Part shown: piece after piece, positions 25,986 through 32,148 of the stretch
Layout: each line of letters begins with the position of its first letter
Position numbering within the stretch: the stretch's first letter is position 1
Source: JAIBJN01 sp035762005
Lineage (GTDB): Bacteria; Actinomycetota; Thermoleophilia; Gaiellales; Gaiellaceae
Direction: 5' to 3'
Assembly (NCBI GenBank): GCA_035762005.1
Contig: DASTQA010000060.1
Coordinates: 16,501-80,500, forward strand
Length of the DNA: 64,000 nucleotides
Translations under genes and position numbers: made by a program
The notes under the pieces: model-generated
What the model was told of the DNA's origin: nothing
Databases searched by the model: none
The model's input: only the letters and a program-made list of their open reading frames with translations

Positions 25986-26492
25986 AGGTCTTTGTCGCAC
26001 AGCACCGCCTCCACCGGCGCCGGGGCGGGAAGCTCGCTCCCCCGGCGCTCGCGCCGCCCGCGCTCGCGCGCCAGCGGCTCGAGGAGCGTCTCGGCGAAGG
26101 CCTCGGGCGGCGGCTCACCGTCCTCGTCGCCGGTGCGGGCTTCGGGAAGTCGACCCTGCTCGGCGCCTGGGCGGCGCACCGCAGCACGGCCTCGTACGCG
26201 CTCACGCCGGAGGACCGGCGGCTGGCGACGGTCGCGCGCGGGCTCGTGGGCGCCCCGCGCCTCCGCGTGCCGGACTCCCCGCCGACGTCGTCGCCGCGAT
26301 CGAGGGCGCGCAGGGACCGGACGGCGCGCGAGCGACCTCGCCCGCGTCGAGGCGCACGCGGCGCTCCTCTGCGCCGCGCTCGAGGAGCGGCTCGGGGAGG
26401 AGCTCGTCCTCGTCCTCGACGACGTGCAGGAGCTGGACGCGGACGGCGCGCCGGTGCGGCTCGTCGAGTCGCTCGTCCGCCAGGCGCGGTAG
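25986..26492 (+). pseudogene. Remnant of a MalT/LuxR-type STAND ATPase regulator
   Basis: The N-terminal ATPase part of a large LuxR-family regulator in three frames. Frame one reads LEERLGEGLGRRLTVLVAGAG then FGKSTLLGAWAAHRS (Walker A) and runs to about 26280; a second frame continues ADVVAAIEGAQGPDG; a third continues SDLARVEAHAALLCAALEERL and ELVLVLDDVQEL (Walker B) and stops at a TAG near 26490. So there are two frameshifts and a truncation: the rest of the protein (TPR and HTH domains, several hundred residues) is absent. It cannot make a functional regulator. It marks the start of the accessory strip downstream of pckA. Confidence 0.72.
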
Positions 26493-26813
26493 ACGAGAAC
26501 TCCGCGGAGCCGGCTTTGGCGGTGTCTGTCCCGTCGGTTCGCATTTGAACCATCCCGCGCGAGGTCCACTCGGCACTGGAGGCTGCGGGAATCGAACCCG
26601 CGCAAGATTTCAATCGAGGCCTCGCAGCCACCAGAGATACTGATGGGCTTACCGAGGCTTTGTTTGCTGTCCGCGCGGCGTTGTTCGGGCTGATCGTCGT
26701 AGCGCAGGGGCCGCCGCCAGTAAGAGCGCGTGAAACGTCGTCTCGCGGGAGAACGCTAGTCCGAGGCGACGTGGTTCCACGCTGCCGTCCTCGTTGACGA
26801 CGAGCCAAAATCC
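26493..26813. other. Gene-free stretch with one T-arm-like repeat
   Basis: 321 bases between the regulator remnant and the next small gene. It contains the first of two 27-bp tRNA-T-arm-like repeats (26585-26611). No convincing coding region, complete tRNA or terminator was found; open frames here are short and arginine-rich. Confidence 0.5.
26585..26611 (-). repeat. T-arm-like direct repeat, copy 1
   Basis: 27 bases identical to the copy at 27950-27976 and in the same orientation. On the minus strand the segment contains a T-stem/loop (GCGGG TTCGATT CCCGC) followed by an acceptor-like AGCCTCC and A, as at the 3' end of a tRNA or tmRNA, but no matching 5' part is present. Such fragments are typical leftovers of site-specific integration. 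Confidence 0.6.
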
Positions 26814-27086
26814 TCAGGCGCGCTCTACTACTTCCCCGATCTCGACGCTGTCGATTGTGATGGCGTCTCCTCCGGGCGGGTTGGCCCTGAGCATCTCGGC
26901 CGCGGCCTGCGCCGACTCTTCGGATTCGAACGTGAGCATCGACGTGCCAGTGTTCTCGTCAAGCCTCACCCATTGGGCCGAGACGAAGCCTGGCGCCTGC
27001 CTTATCCGCGGTACCCCCTCCTGCCTCAGGAAGGTCGTGGCCTGCTCGAAGTCGTGGAGCGTGCTCCTAACCACCAGTGCATGCAT
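26814..27086 (-). CDS. Small ferredoxin-fold (ABM/Dabb-like) protein
   Basis: 90 residues, ATG start at 27086. The pattern of strand, helix with an Arg-Gln-rich segment (VPRIRQAPGFVSAQWVR), second strand TSMLTFESEESAQAAAEML and final strand resembles the antibiotic-biosynthesis-monooxygenase/Dabb dimeric barrel. No catalytic residues can be named. It is alone, flanked by non-coding DNA, with a divergent VOC gene 291 bases away. Confidence 0.7.
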   Translation of the reverse strand: MHALVVRSTLHDFEQATTFLRQEGVPRIRQAPGFVSAQWVRLDENTGTSMLTFESEESAQAAAEMLRANPPGGDAITIDSVEIGEVVERA

Positions 27087-27377
27087 TGCGGCCTCCCTTC
27101 AGCTATTGGGTCCGGCTGACCCTATCCCACTCGCTAACGGCTGTGGAGTTCCCTACCGCCCTCCCAGCGAGAGGTCGGCGCCTCAGCAGGCCTTCGTTCG
27201 CTCAAGGCCGCGCGCCGACCGACCGGCTCCCAAAGTGGCTCAGTTGAGCCAAAGGTGCGACGGTTTGGCATTACCTACCCATGCGCGGTTGCGCCCCGTC
27301 GCAACGAGCCAGTGTACGGAAGGTGCACGGAAGTTTGTACGCCTCGTAGTCGCGCACCGTTAGTACAGTCAAGCAAC

Positions 27378-27743
27378 ATGGCTTTCATCGACCACCTCAC
27401 CATCCCAGTCCGTGACATAGCGGCGAGCACGCAATTCTACGAGGCCGCGCTTGCACCGTTCGGAATCGAGATGGCCGAGGTGGAAGGCGCGGTGGGCTTC
27501 CACTTCGGGAGCGTTGATTTCTTCGTCACGGAAGGCGAGCCCGCGGCGCCGATGCACATTGCGTTTGCCGCACCAGACCGCGCGACCGTCGAAGCGTTCC
27601 ACGCCGCGGCCCTCGCCGCAGGTGGCCGCAACAACGGCTCGCCCGGTCTTCGTCCGCGGTACCACGCCGACTACTTCGGCGGCTATGTCCTTGACCCGGA
27701 CGGCCACAACGTTGAGGCCGTTTGCCACCGCTCGGAGGATTAG
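27378..27743 (+). CDS. VOC-family (glyoxalase/bleomycin-resistance-like) protein
   Basis: 121 residues from ATG 27378. The first His lies in FIDHLTIPV, the second in PMHIAFAAPD, and the Glu near the C-terminus in HNVEAVCHR; these are the usual metal positions of a vicinal-oxygen-chelate fold, and YVLDPDGHNVE is a family signature. Likely a small lyase, dioxygenase or resistance protein. The frame is open upstream to 27255 but that part is not VOC-like. It is followed by a strong terminator at 27859. Confidence 0.88.
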   Translation: MAFIDHLTIPVRDIAASTQFYEAALAPFGIEMAEVEGAVGFHFGSVDFFVTEGEPAAPMHIAFAAPDRATVEAFHAAALAAGGRNNGSPGLRPRYHADYFGGYVLDPDGHNVEAVCHRSED

Positions 27744-27858
27744 GCGGGCGAGCCCTTTGGTTACTGCCGCGTCGAGCCCGGCACCCGCCTGAACATCGCG
27801 TCCCCGCCCTTGGGCTTCGGGCCTCGCTTCGGTAGAGGTAGTACAGGCGCCAGCGCGA

Positions 27859-27895
27859 GAAAGGGCCGCTTCGGCGGCCCTTTCCGTGTTTTCTG
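27859..27895 (+). terminator. Rho-independent terminator
   Basis: GAAAGGGCCGC (27859-27869) and GCGGCCCTTTC (27874-27884) form an 11-bp perfect stem with a TTCG tetraloop, followed by CGTGTTTTCT. It lies 115 bases after the VOC gene and would end that transcript. The 378-base stretch 27744-28121 around it holds no gene, only this hairpin, the second T-arm-like repeat and one dispersed repeat. Confidence 0.85.
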
Positions 27896-27949
27896 GCGGC
27901 TCCAGCGCGCCAATCCCAAACGATTGGCACACCTGTCCCGATGGCGGCG

Positions 27950-27976
27950 GCGGGAATCGAACCCGCGCAAGATTTC
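27950..27976 (-). repeat. T-arm-like direct repeat, copy 2
   Basis: Identical over 27 bases to 26585-26611, with further weak similarity on the gene-distal side (GCGCCTC versus AGGCCTC). On the minus strand the acceptor-like end is CGCCGCC plus A. The two copies bracket 1.34 kb with the ABM-like and VOC genes. Confidence 0.6.
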
Positions 27977-28016
27977 GATCGGCGCCTCTGCGTCACAGGT
28001 GAAGACACGCTCCCAT

Positions 28017-28044
28017 GGGCCAGCGTTCGCGAATGACGCCCGAG
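28017..28044 (+). repeat. Dispersed palindromic repeat, copy 1
   Basis: One of four related 26-28-base elements (others at 28845, 28912 and 30847) with consensus GGCCAGCGTTC, two variable bases, GAATGACGCC and a final CGAG; the centre TTCGCGAA is a perfect palindrome in this copy. All four lie in non-coding DNA, in the same orientation. Confidence 0.6.
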
Positions 28045-28121
28045 TCGGTTCGCGTCGCGGCGTCGGATCCGATCGGATGGCCGGGCCGATCTTGGCCTCA
28101 ACTCGGAAGGTCGCGCGCTTG

Positions 28122-28760
28122 TTAGCGAAGAGCCTGCTCGAATCGCGGGTCGTCGCGCACGGCGGCGAAGTCGTCGTCTCTGCGCGCGTCCTCACGGAAC
28201 CGCGGGAGCAGCTCGACGGACCGACGGAGGTGGGCGAACGTCTCGTCGCCGTTGTCGCCCGCGAGCGTTGCGAAGCACGCGTAGTTGTAATGCAAGCCCG
28301 CGTGGTCCGGCATGTGCGCGAGGGCATCGCGGACCGCTGCGAGCGCGTCGGCGTAGCGCTGTTCGCCGTAGGCCTTCATGGACTCGCTGTGGAACGGCCA
28401 CGCCTCACCCCAGTCGACCCCCTGGTACGCCTCGCCGGGTGTGGCGCCCACAGCGAGGACGGTTCCGTCCCCGGTCGCCTTCCGCCGCGACTCCGGTCCG
28501 ACGAACACGAGTGTTCCCGGGGGCGCCCCGAACGACTCGCCGTCGACCTCGAAGGTCGCCGTCCCGTCGAGCACGATGTACAGCTCCTCCTGGCCCGACC
28601 CGGCCTCGTCGTGCTCGTTGATCAGCGTGCCGTCCTCGCTGGGTGTGTAGGCGTTGATTCCGAATGCGTGGATCCCGAGGTGCTCGCGCACCGGAATATC
28701 TCTGCCGCGCCGCTCGATGTCGTCGAGGCGCGCGACTTGCCAGTTCCGCTTGTCGTTCAT
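28122..28760 (-). CDS. Cupin-TPR protein
   Basis: 212 residues from ATG 28760, chosen because a near-perfect Shine-Dalgarno GGAGGTGAT lies 28764-28772. An N-terminal cupin domain (about 15-115: EHDEAGSGQEELYIVLDG with His and Glu, then PGTLVFVGPES) is followed by a TPR-like helical region (about 130-212: KAYGEQRYADALAAVRDAL, HAGLHYNYACFATLAGD). This architecture occurs as an uncharacterised family in actinobacteria; a regulatory or sensing role is possible. Upstream reading frame to 28907 is not family-like. Confidence 0.82.
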   Translation of the reverse strand: MNDKRNWQVARLDDIERRGRDIPVREHLGIHAFGINAYTPSEDGTLINEHDEAGSGQEELYIVLDGTATFEVDGESFGAPPGTLVFVGPESRRKATGDGTVLAVGATPGEAYQGVDWGEAWPFHSESMKAYGEQRYADALAAVRDALAHMPDHAGLHYNYACFATLAGDNGDETFAHLRRSVELLPRFREDARRDDDFAAVRDDPRFEQALR

Positions 28761-28844
28761 GGGATCACCTCCGTTAGCGCGCGTCGGTGCGAATCGTCGA
28801 TCGTAACCGCCATTAAGCACGTCGCCGGACGACGGGCAGAGTTC

Positions 28845-28870
28845 GGCCAGCGTTCCGGAACGCACTCCGG
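28845..28870 (+). repeat. Dispersed palindromic repeat, degenerate copy 2
   Basis: GGCCAGCGTTCCGGAACGCA with a more divergent 3' half than the other copies; the centre GCGTTCCGGAACGC is itself a perfect 14-base palindrome. Lies between the divergent cupin-TPR and membrane-protein genes. Confidence 0.5.
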
Positions 28871-28911
28871 CGGGAGCGGCGACGCGATCCGAGGAGTGGG
28901 CGGTCACTTGC

Positions 28912-28937
28912 GCCAGTGTTCGCCAATGACGCCAGAG
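28912..28937 (+). repeat. Dispersed palindromic repeat, copy 3
   Basis: GCCAGTGTTCGCCAATGACG and six more bases; differs from copy 1 at a few positions. Located 128 bases upstream of the proposed start of the 29040 gene. Confidence 0.55.
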
Positions 28938-29039
28938 CTAGGCGGGGTCGACTTGGCATTGACCGGCAGGTCGTAGCGTTGACCGGACGTGCCGGCGGGT
29001 GTTAGATCGGTGCCGCATGCCGGCCGTGTGGCGGCGACT

Positions 29040-30008
29040 GTGAGCACCGACCCCGTCGAGCGACGCGAGCGGCTTGCGCGAGCGAACGCGGCCCGCGCGC
29101 AGCGGGATCGCGGCGTCGGGTTCACGGTCATTTGCGTCGGCCTGACGATCTTCCTGATCCCGTGCCTCGTCGTGTTCGTCCTGTACTGGACGGGAGTGGC
29201 CACGAGCGACCTGACCGGCCTGGTCCTACTGCCCGCCTGGTTTGCGTCGACGTGGGTGATCAAGCGCGGGCGACGCATGCGGGTCGCTGCCGGCGAGCGC
29301 GTGCTCGCCGAGGATGAGCGAGCGCCGATCGTCTTCCTGCGGCCGTTCGACGCCGAGGACTCGGAGTCCGACAGATCATGGTCGTCACGCGTGCGGGCGT
29401 CGCCGTGGGAGCGCTACATCACGCACGAGGAGCGGCTGGCCCGCACGCTCCGCAAGGTCGGCCCGTTCGTGGCCGTCGGCGACCCGACCGAGGAGCTGCC
29501 CCAGCTCGGTGCTGCGCGCGTGTACGCGGCCGACGAGGACTGGCAGGCGACGGTCGACGAGTGGACCGACCGCGCGGGAGTAGTGCTCCTGCAGACAGGT
29601 GAGAGCGAGGGCCTGGCCTGGGAGGTGCAGCACGTGGTCGCCCTCGGCACTCCCGAGCGCGTAATCCTGTCGCTGCCGCCGGCTGGCAAGCGCAAGGGGC
29701 GCTCGCGGCAGGAGCGTTACGACGCGTTCCGGCGCCGCTTCGGCGACGTGTTCCCGCGCGGCTTGCCCGAGTCGATCGGGCACTGCCTGTTCGCCTACTT
29801 CAACTCGGACTGGACGCCGCGGCTGCTCGGAAAACGCGGCGTGCCGCTGCCCGCCGGCGACGCGCCCCGCGACGTCGCGCTACGGGGGCTCGCGCGCGAG
29901 TTCAAGATCATGTGGGGGCCGCGCTGGGCACGCTATACGGCTTACATCGCAGCATCCATCGCAGCCGTCGACGTCGTCTACTACTTCGGTGGCGATCTCG
30001 TGTCGTGA
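29040..30008 (+). CDS. Membrane protein of unknown function with a conserved soluble domain
   Basis: 322 residues from GTG 29040 (an alternative GTG at 28989 adds 17 residues). A charged N-terminus is followed by two transmembrane helices (VICVGLTIFLIPCLVVFVLY and TGLVLLPAWFASTWVI), a soluble domain of about 200 residues, and a last hydrophobic helix (AYIAASIAAVDVVYYFGG). The soluble part contains IVFLRPFDAEDS, ERLARTLRKVGPFVAVGDP, a Trp-centred DEDWQATVDEW and LAWEVQHVV, a pattern found in uncharacterised bacterial membrane proteins. The alternation of strands and helices suggests a Rossmann-like fold, but I recognise no catalytic motif. Confidence 0.72.
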   Translation: MSTDPVERRERLARANAARAQRDRGVGFTVICVGLTIFLIPCLVVFVLYWTGVATSDLTGLVLLPAWFASTWVIKRGRRMRVAAGERVLAEDERAPIVFLRPFDAEDSESDRSWSSRVRASPWERYITHEERLARTLRKVGPFVAVGDPTEELPQLGAARVYAADEDWQATVDEWTDRAGVVLLQTGESEGLAWEVQHVVALGTPERVILSLPPAGKRKGRSRQERYDAFRRRFGDVFPRGLPESIGHCLFAYFNSDWTPRLLGKRGVPLPAGDAPRDVALRGLAREFKIMWGPRWARYTAYIAASIAAVDVVYYFGGDLVS

Positions 30009-30133
30009 CGCCGCCCGGAAATCCACGCGGCCAGCAATTGGGCGCGGTTCGTCTTGCGCCCGTGCCTTGTCGCCCGGCGAGGGGACGAAGGGCTGGGCCA
30101 TGTCCCCCGAGCGATGCCCCACCTGGATCCGCG

Positions 30134-30784
30134 CTATGGCGTCTTCGGGAATCCCAGGATGCGACGGATAAAGGCGTCGCGCTTCTCGCCCTTGAGCCGA
30201 GGCTCGTCCGTCCAGGTGCGATCGGAGATCGTCTGGTGGTCGAGGAGGTACTGCGCCTTCTTGGCGTCAGGCAGGGACTTCCACTCCGGCGCCTTCTTCG
30301 TCTTCGGCTTCGGCGTCGCTGCCTCTGCCTCCACGGTCGGGATGTGGCCGCCCTCTGTGTTCCCCGTTTGGGCGTTGTTGCGCCGGATCCCTTCCTCGCG
30401 TGCTTTCCTGATCCTCTCGAGATCCCTCTGGTGCGACCGGCCAACCCTTAGAGAGTGATCGAGACGATTGCAGAGGCGGTGCGCCAGGATGACGTTGTCC
30501 ACCCTCTCCTTGCCGCCGTCTTTCTTGTAGACCGGGAAGTGCTCGACGGTGGGCATCCAGTCGCTCCTCCAGTCGCTCCTCCAGTCGCTCCATTTGTTGC
30601 TGACCGGCTCGAAGTAGCACGCGCCTCCAAGCTCCTTTGGGCAGAAACATTCGGGCATCTTGCATGCGACCTGCGTGATGTACCCCTGCTCGGCAGCCTT
30701 GATGAGGATTCGCTTCGCACCGAGCGCCCTCAAAGCGGCTGCCACGGCTCGGCCGCGTTCAGGATCCCGCTCGACCCTCGACAT
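30134..30784 (-). CDS. HNH-endonuclease-like protein with SDWR repeat
   Basis: 216 residues, ATG 30784. The HNH-type core is PTVEHFPVYKKDGGKERVDN followed by LAHRLCNRLDH: His, Asn and the final His in the expected order. Upstream cysteines (CKMPECFCPKELGGACYF) could bind zinc. The segment SDWRSDWRSDW just before the core is encoded by a 12-bp tandem repeat and is unusual. The C-terminal third is charged and low-complexity. It may be a nuclease from a mobile element; no partner gene is next to it. Confidence 0.68.
   Translation of the reverse strand: MSRVERDPERGRAVAAALRALGAKRILIKAAEQGYITQVACKMPECFCPKELGGACYFEPVSNKWSDWRSDWRSDWMPTVEHFPVYKKDGGKERVDNVILAHRLCNRLDHSLRVGRSHQRDLERIRKAREEGIRRNNAQTGNTEGGHIPTVEAEAATPKPKTKKAPEWKSLPDAKKAQYLLDHQTISDRTWTDEPRLKGEKRDAFIRRILGFPKTP
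30557..30591 (+). repeat. 12-bp tandem repeat inside the HNH gene
   Basis: Unit CCAGTCGCTCCT in 2.9 copies. Because the unit is a multiple of three, copy-number change adds or removes SDWR without breaking the frame. Confidence 0.85.
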
Positions 30785-30846
30785 GTCCCAACGTTATGTG
30801 GTCTGGGACCCCGCAGCCGTTGGGTCGAGCGATATGGCTGCAGCCT

Positions 30847-30874
30847 GGGCCAGCGTTCGGGAATGTCGCCCGAG
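30847..30874 (+). repeat. Dispersed palindromic repeat, copy 4
   Basis: GGGCCAGCGTTCGGGAATGT followed by CGCCCGAG; nearly identical to copy 1. It lies 63 bases upstream of the HNH gene start, on the opposite strand. Confidence 0.6.
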
Positions 30875-30957
30875 CGGCGCGGGTTGGCTGCCCGATCGCG
30901 GGCGCGTATCCGGGCCGGCGGGGTGACGCCACCTGTCGGGTGGCTGATGATCCAGCG

Positions 30958-31038
30958 GTGCGTGTGGATGTGCCTTCCGGGACGGTGACGTTCCTTTTCA
31001 CGGACGTCGAGGGATCGACTCGTGATGAAGTGGCGTAG
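30958..31038 (+). pseudogene. N-terminal stub of a class III adenylate/guanylate cyclase
   Basis: The reading frame encodes VPSGTVTFLFTDVEGSTRDE and then stops at TAG. The phrase PSGTVTFLFTDVEGST is the highly conserved beginning of actinobacterial cyclase-domain proteins, whose domain runs on for about 170 residues; here only about 25 codons remain. The -10 region of the following gene overlaps its end. A remnant, not a gene. Confidence 0.7.
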
Positions 31039-31079
31039 AGTGGACGGCATAACAACACGTTCCGACAGAGGAGAAGACA

Positions 31080-31355
31080 ATGGTCCTGGCAACAGCGAAG
31101 ATCGGGGATTTCGACCGCTTCTGGAACACCTTCTCAACCAAGGGCGCTGAGAAGCGAAAGCAGCACGGTTGCAAGGGGGCGCACGTCTTTCGGGACCCAA
31201 ACGAGAGCGACCGGGTTTGGGCGATCTTCGACTGGGACGAGGCGGGCTGGCAGAGCTTCACCTCGGACCCCGAGGTCCCGGCGATCTTTCAGGAAGCAGG
31301 GTTTACGCAAGGTCCGCCCAAGTCGGCGGAGTTCCTCCGTCAGCACGACGCCTAG
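31080..31355 (+). CDS. Small conserved protein, dimeric-barrel-like
   Basis: 91 residues. A good ribosome site (GAGGAGA) precedes the ATG and TAGAGT at 31036-31041 could be its -10 box. The strand/helix pattern (VLATAKIGDFDRFWNTF, CKGAHVFRDPNESDRVWAIFDWDEAGWQSFTSD) fits an ABM/Dabb-type ferredoxin fold used as a small enzyme or binding protein. No catalytic residue identified. It stands alone downstream of the cyclase stub. Confidence 0.75.
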   Translation: MVLATAKIGDFDRFWNTFSTKGAEKRKQHGCKGAHVFRDPNESDRVWAIFDWDEAGWQSFTSDPEVPAIFQEAGFTQGPPKSAEFLRQHDA

Positions 31356-31825
31356 ACAGGCCCGCGCGACTCCAACCAGTCCTTCGACTTACCGCCGACT
31401 GGGATCGGGCCGAACAGCGGGGCAAACAAAGGGTTAGAGGACCCCGCCGCCGTCGGCTGCGCGAGCGTGATCTCCCTCGAGCTGCAACACGCCCCTGGCG
31501 CGCCGCGCGTCGCTCACGGCTGTCTTGAGGCGCACGCGCTCCTCGCCCGTCACCGCGAAAAATGGAGGGGCGGCGGCGGAGGGACAGCCGACCCTGTCGG
31601 TCATGCTCTCGAGCTACGCCGGCAGCGCGCGAGCGGCCCCGATGGTCACAGTTTGCGAACGGAAAGGTGAGCACGGGGGTACAGACCGTCACTGGCGCGG
31701 GTGGCCCGGAAAGGGAAACCCCTGCAACGGCCGCACTTCCCGCCACTGGGCGACACGGGCCGGAATGGCGTCGGTCTAAGGGGGCATTAAGCGGACGCGA
31801 GCGGCGCGGTGCGATCCTCGCGTCC
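31356..31825. other. Stretch without a convincing gene
   Basis: 470 bases. A 56-codon minus-strand frame (31434-31604, starting MTDRVGCPSAAAPPFF and containing FAVTGEERVRLKTAVSDAR) is the only frame with a plausible composition, but it lacks a ribosome site and I do not recognise it. No terminator, repeat or RNA gene seen. Confidence 0.4.
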
Positions 31826-32032
31826 GTGGTCACGTTCGTCGTGCGCCTCTGGGAGTCCGCGGAGCCGGCTCCTGCGGCCGAGCCGCTCCGCGGAACCGCC
31901 CTGCACGTCGCGAGCGGGCGAACGACGTCCTTCGTGGGCGTCGAGGAGCTCCTCGCGTTTCTCACTGCGGCGAGGGAGCACGGCGCCGGCGCGCGCGGCC
32001 GGCCGGCGCCCGGAGGGGCGGGGGCGATCTGA
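31826..32032 (+). CDS. Small conserved protein of unknown function
   Basis: 68 residues from GTG 31826. The sequence VTFVVRLWESAEP then PLRGTALHVASGRTTSFVGV and EELLAFLTAA looks like a small two-strand/helix domain found as stand-alone proteins in actinobacteria (a strand ending in VRLW, a G.A.HV.SG turn, an F..VEELL helix). The C-terminal 18 residues are Gly/Ala-rich. The frame is open further upstream but without such features. It lies upstream of the fumarate reductase operon with a 116-base gap. Confidence 0.5.
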   Translation: MVTFVVRLWESAEPAPAAEPLRGTALHVASGRTTSFVGVEELLAFLTAAREHGAGARGRPAPGGAGAI

Positions 32033-32148
32033 CCACCGCAGGCGGGCGCGGGCGCGAGGCGGCGGCCCGTCCTCGCCGCCCGCGGCGCCCGCCCGGGCCC
32101 GCGCGAGTGCGCCGTTCGCGGCTGCCCATCGTGTAGCGTCCACCTTCG

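Noticed and set aside
26560..26660. Possible tRNA or tmRNA on the minus strand
   Set aside because: Only the T-arm and acceptor-like end are present; no D-arm, anticodon arm or 5' acceptor strand can be found, so it is listed only as a repeat.
30557..30591. CRISPR-like tandem pattern
   Set aside because: The 12-bp units are contiguous without spacers and lie inside a coding frame. No CRISPR array was seen elsewhere in the window.
31434..31604. 56-codon minus-strand frame
   Set aside because: Plausible composition but no ribosome site, no family match and no conserved neighbour; mentioned only in the gap note.
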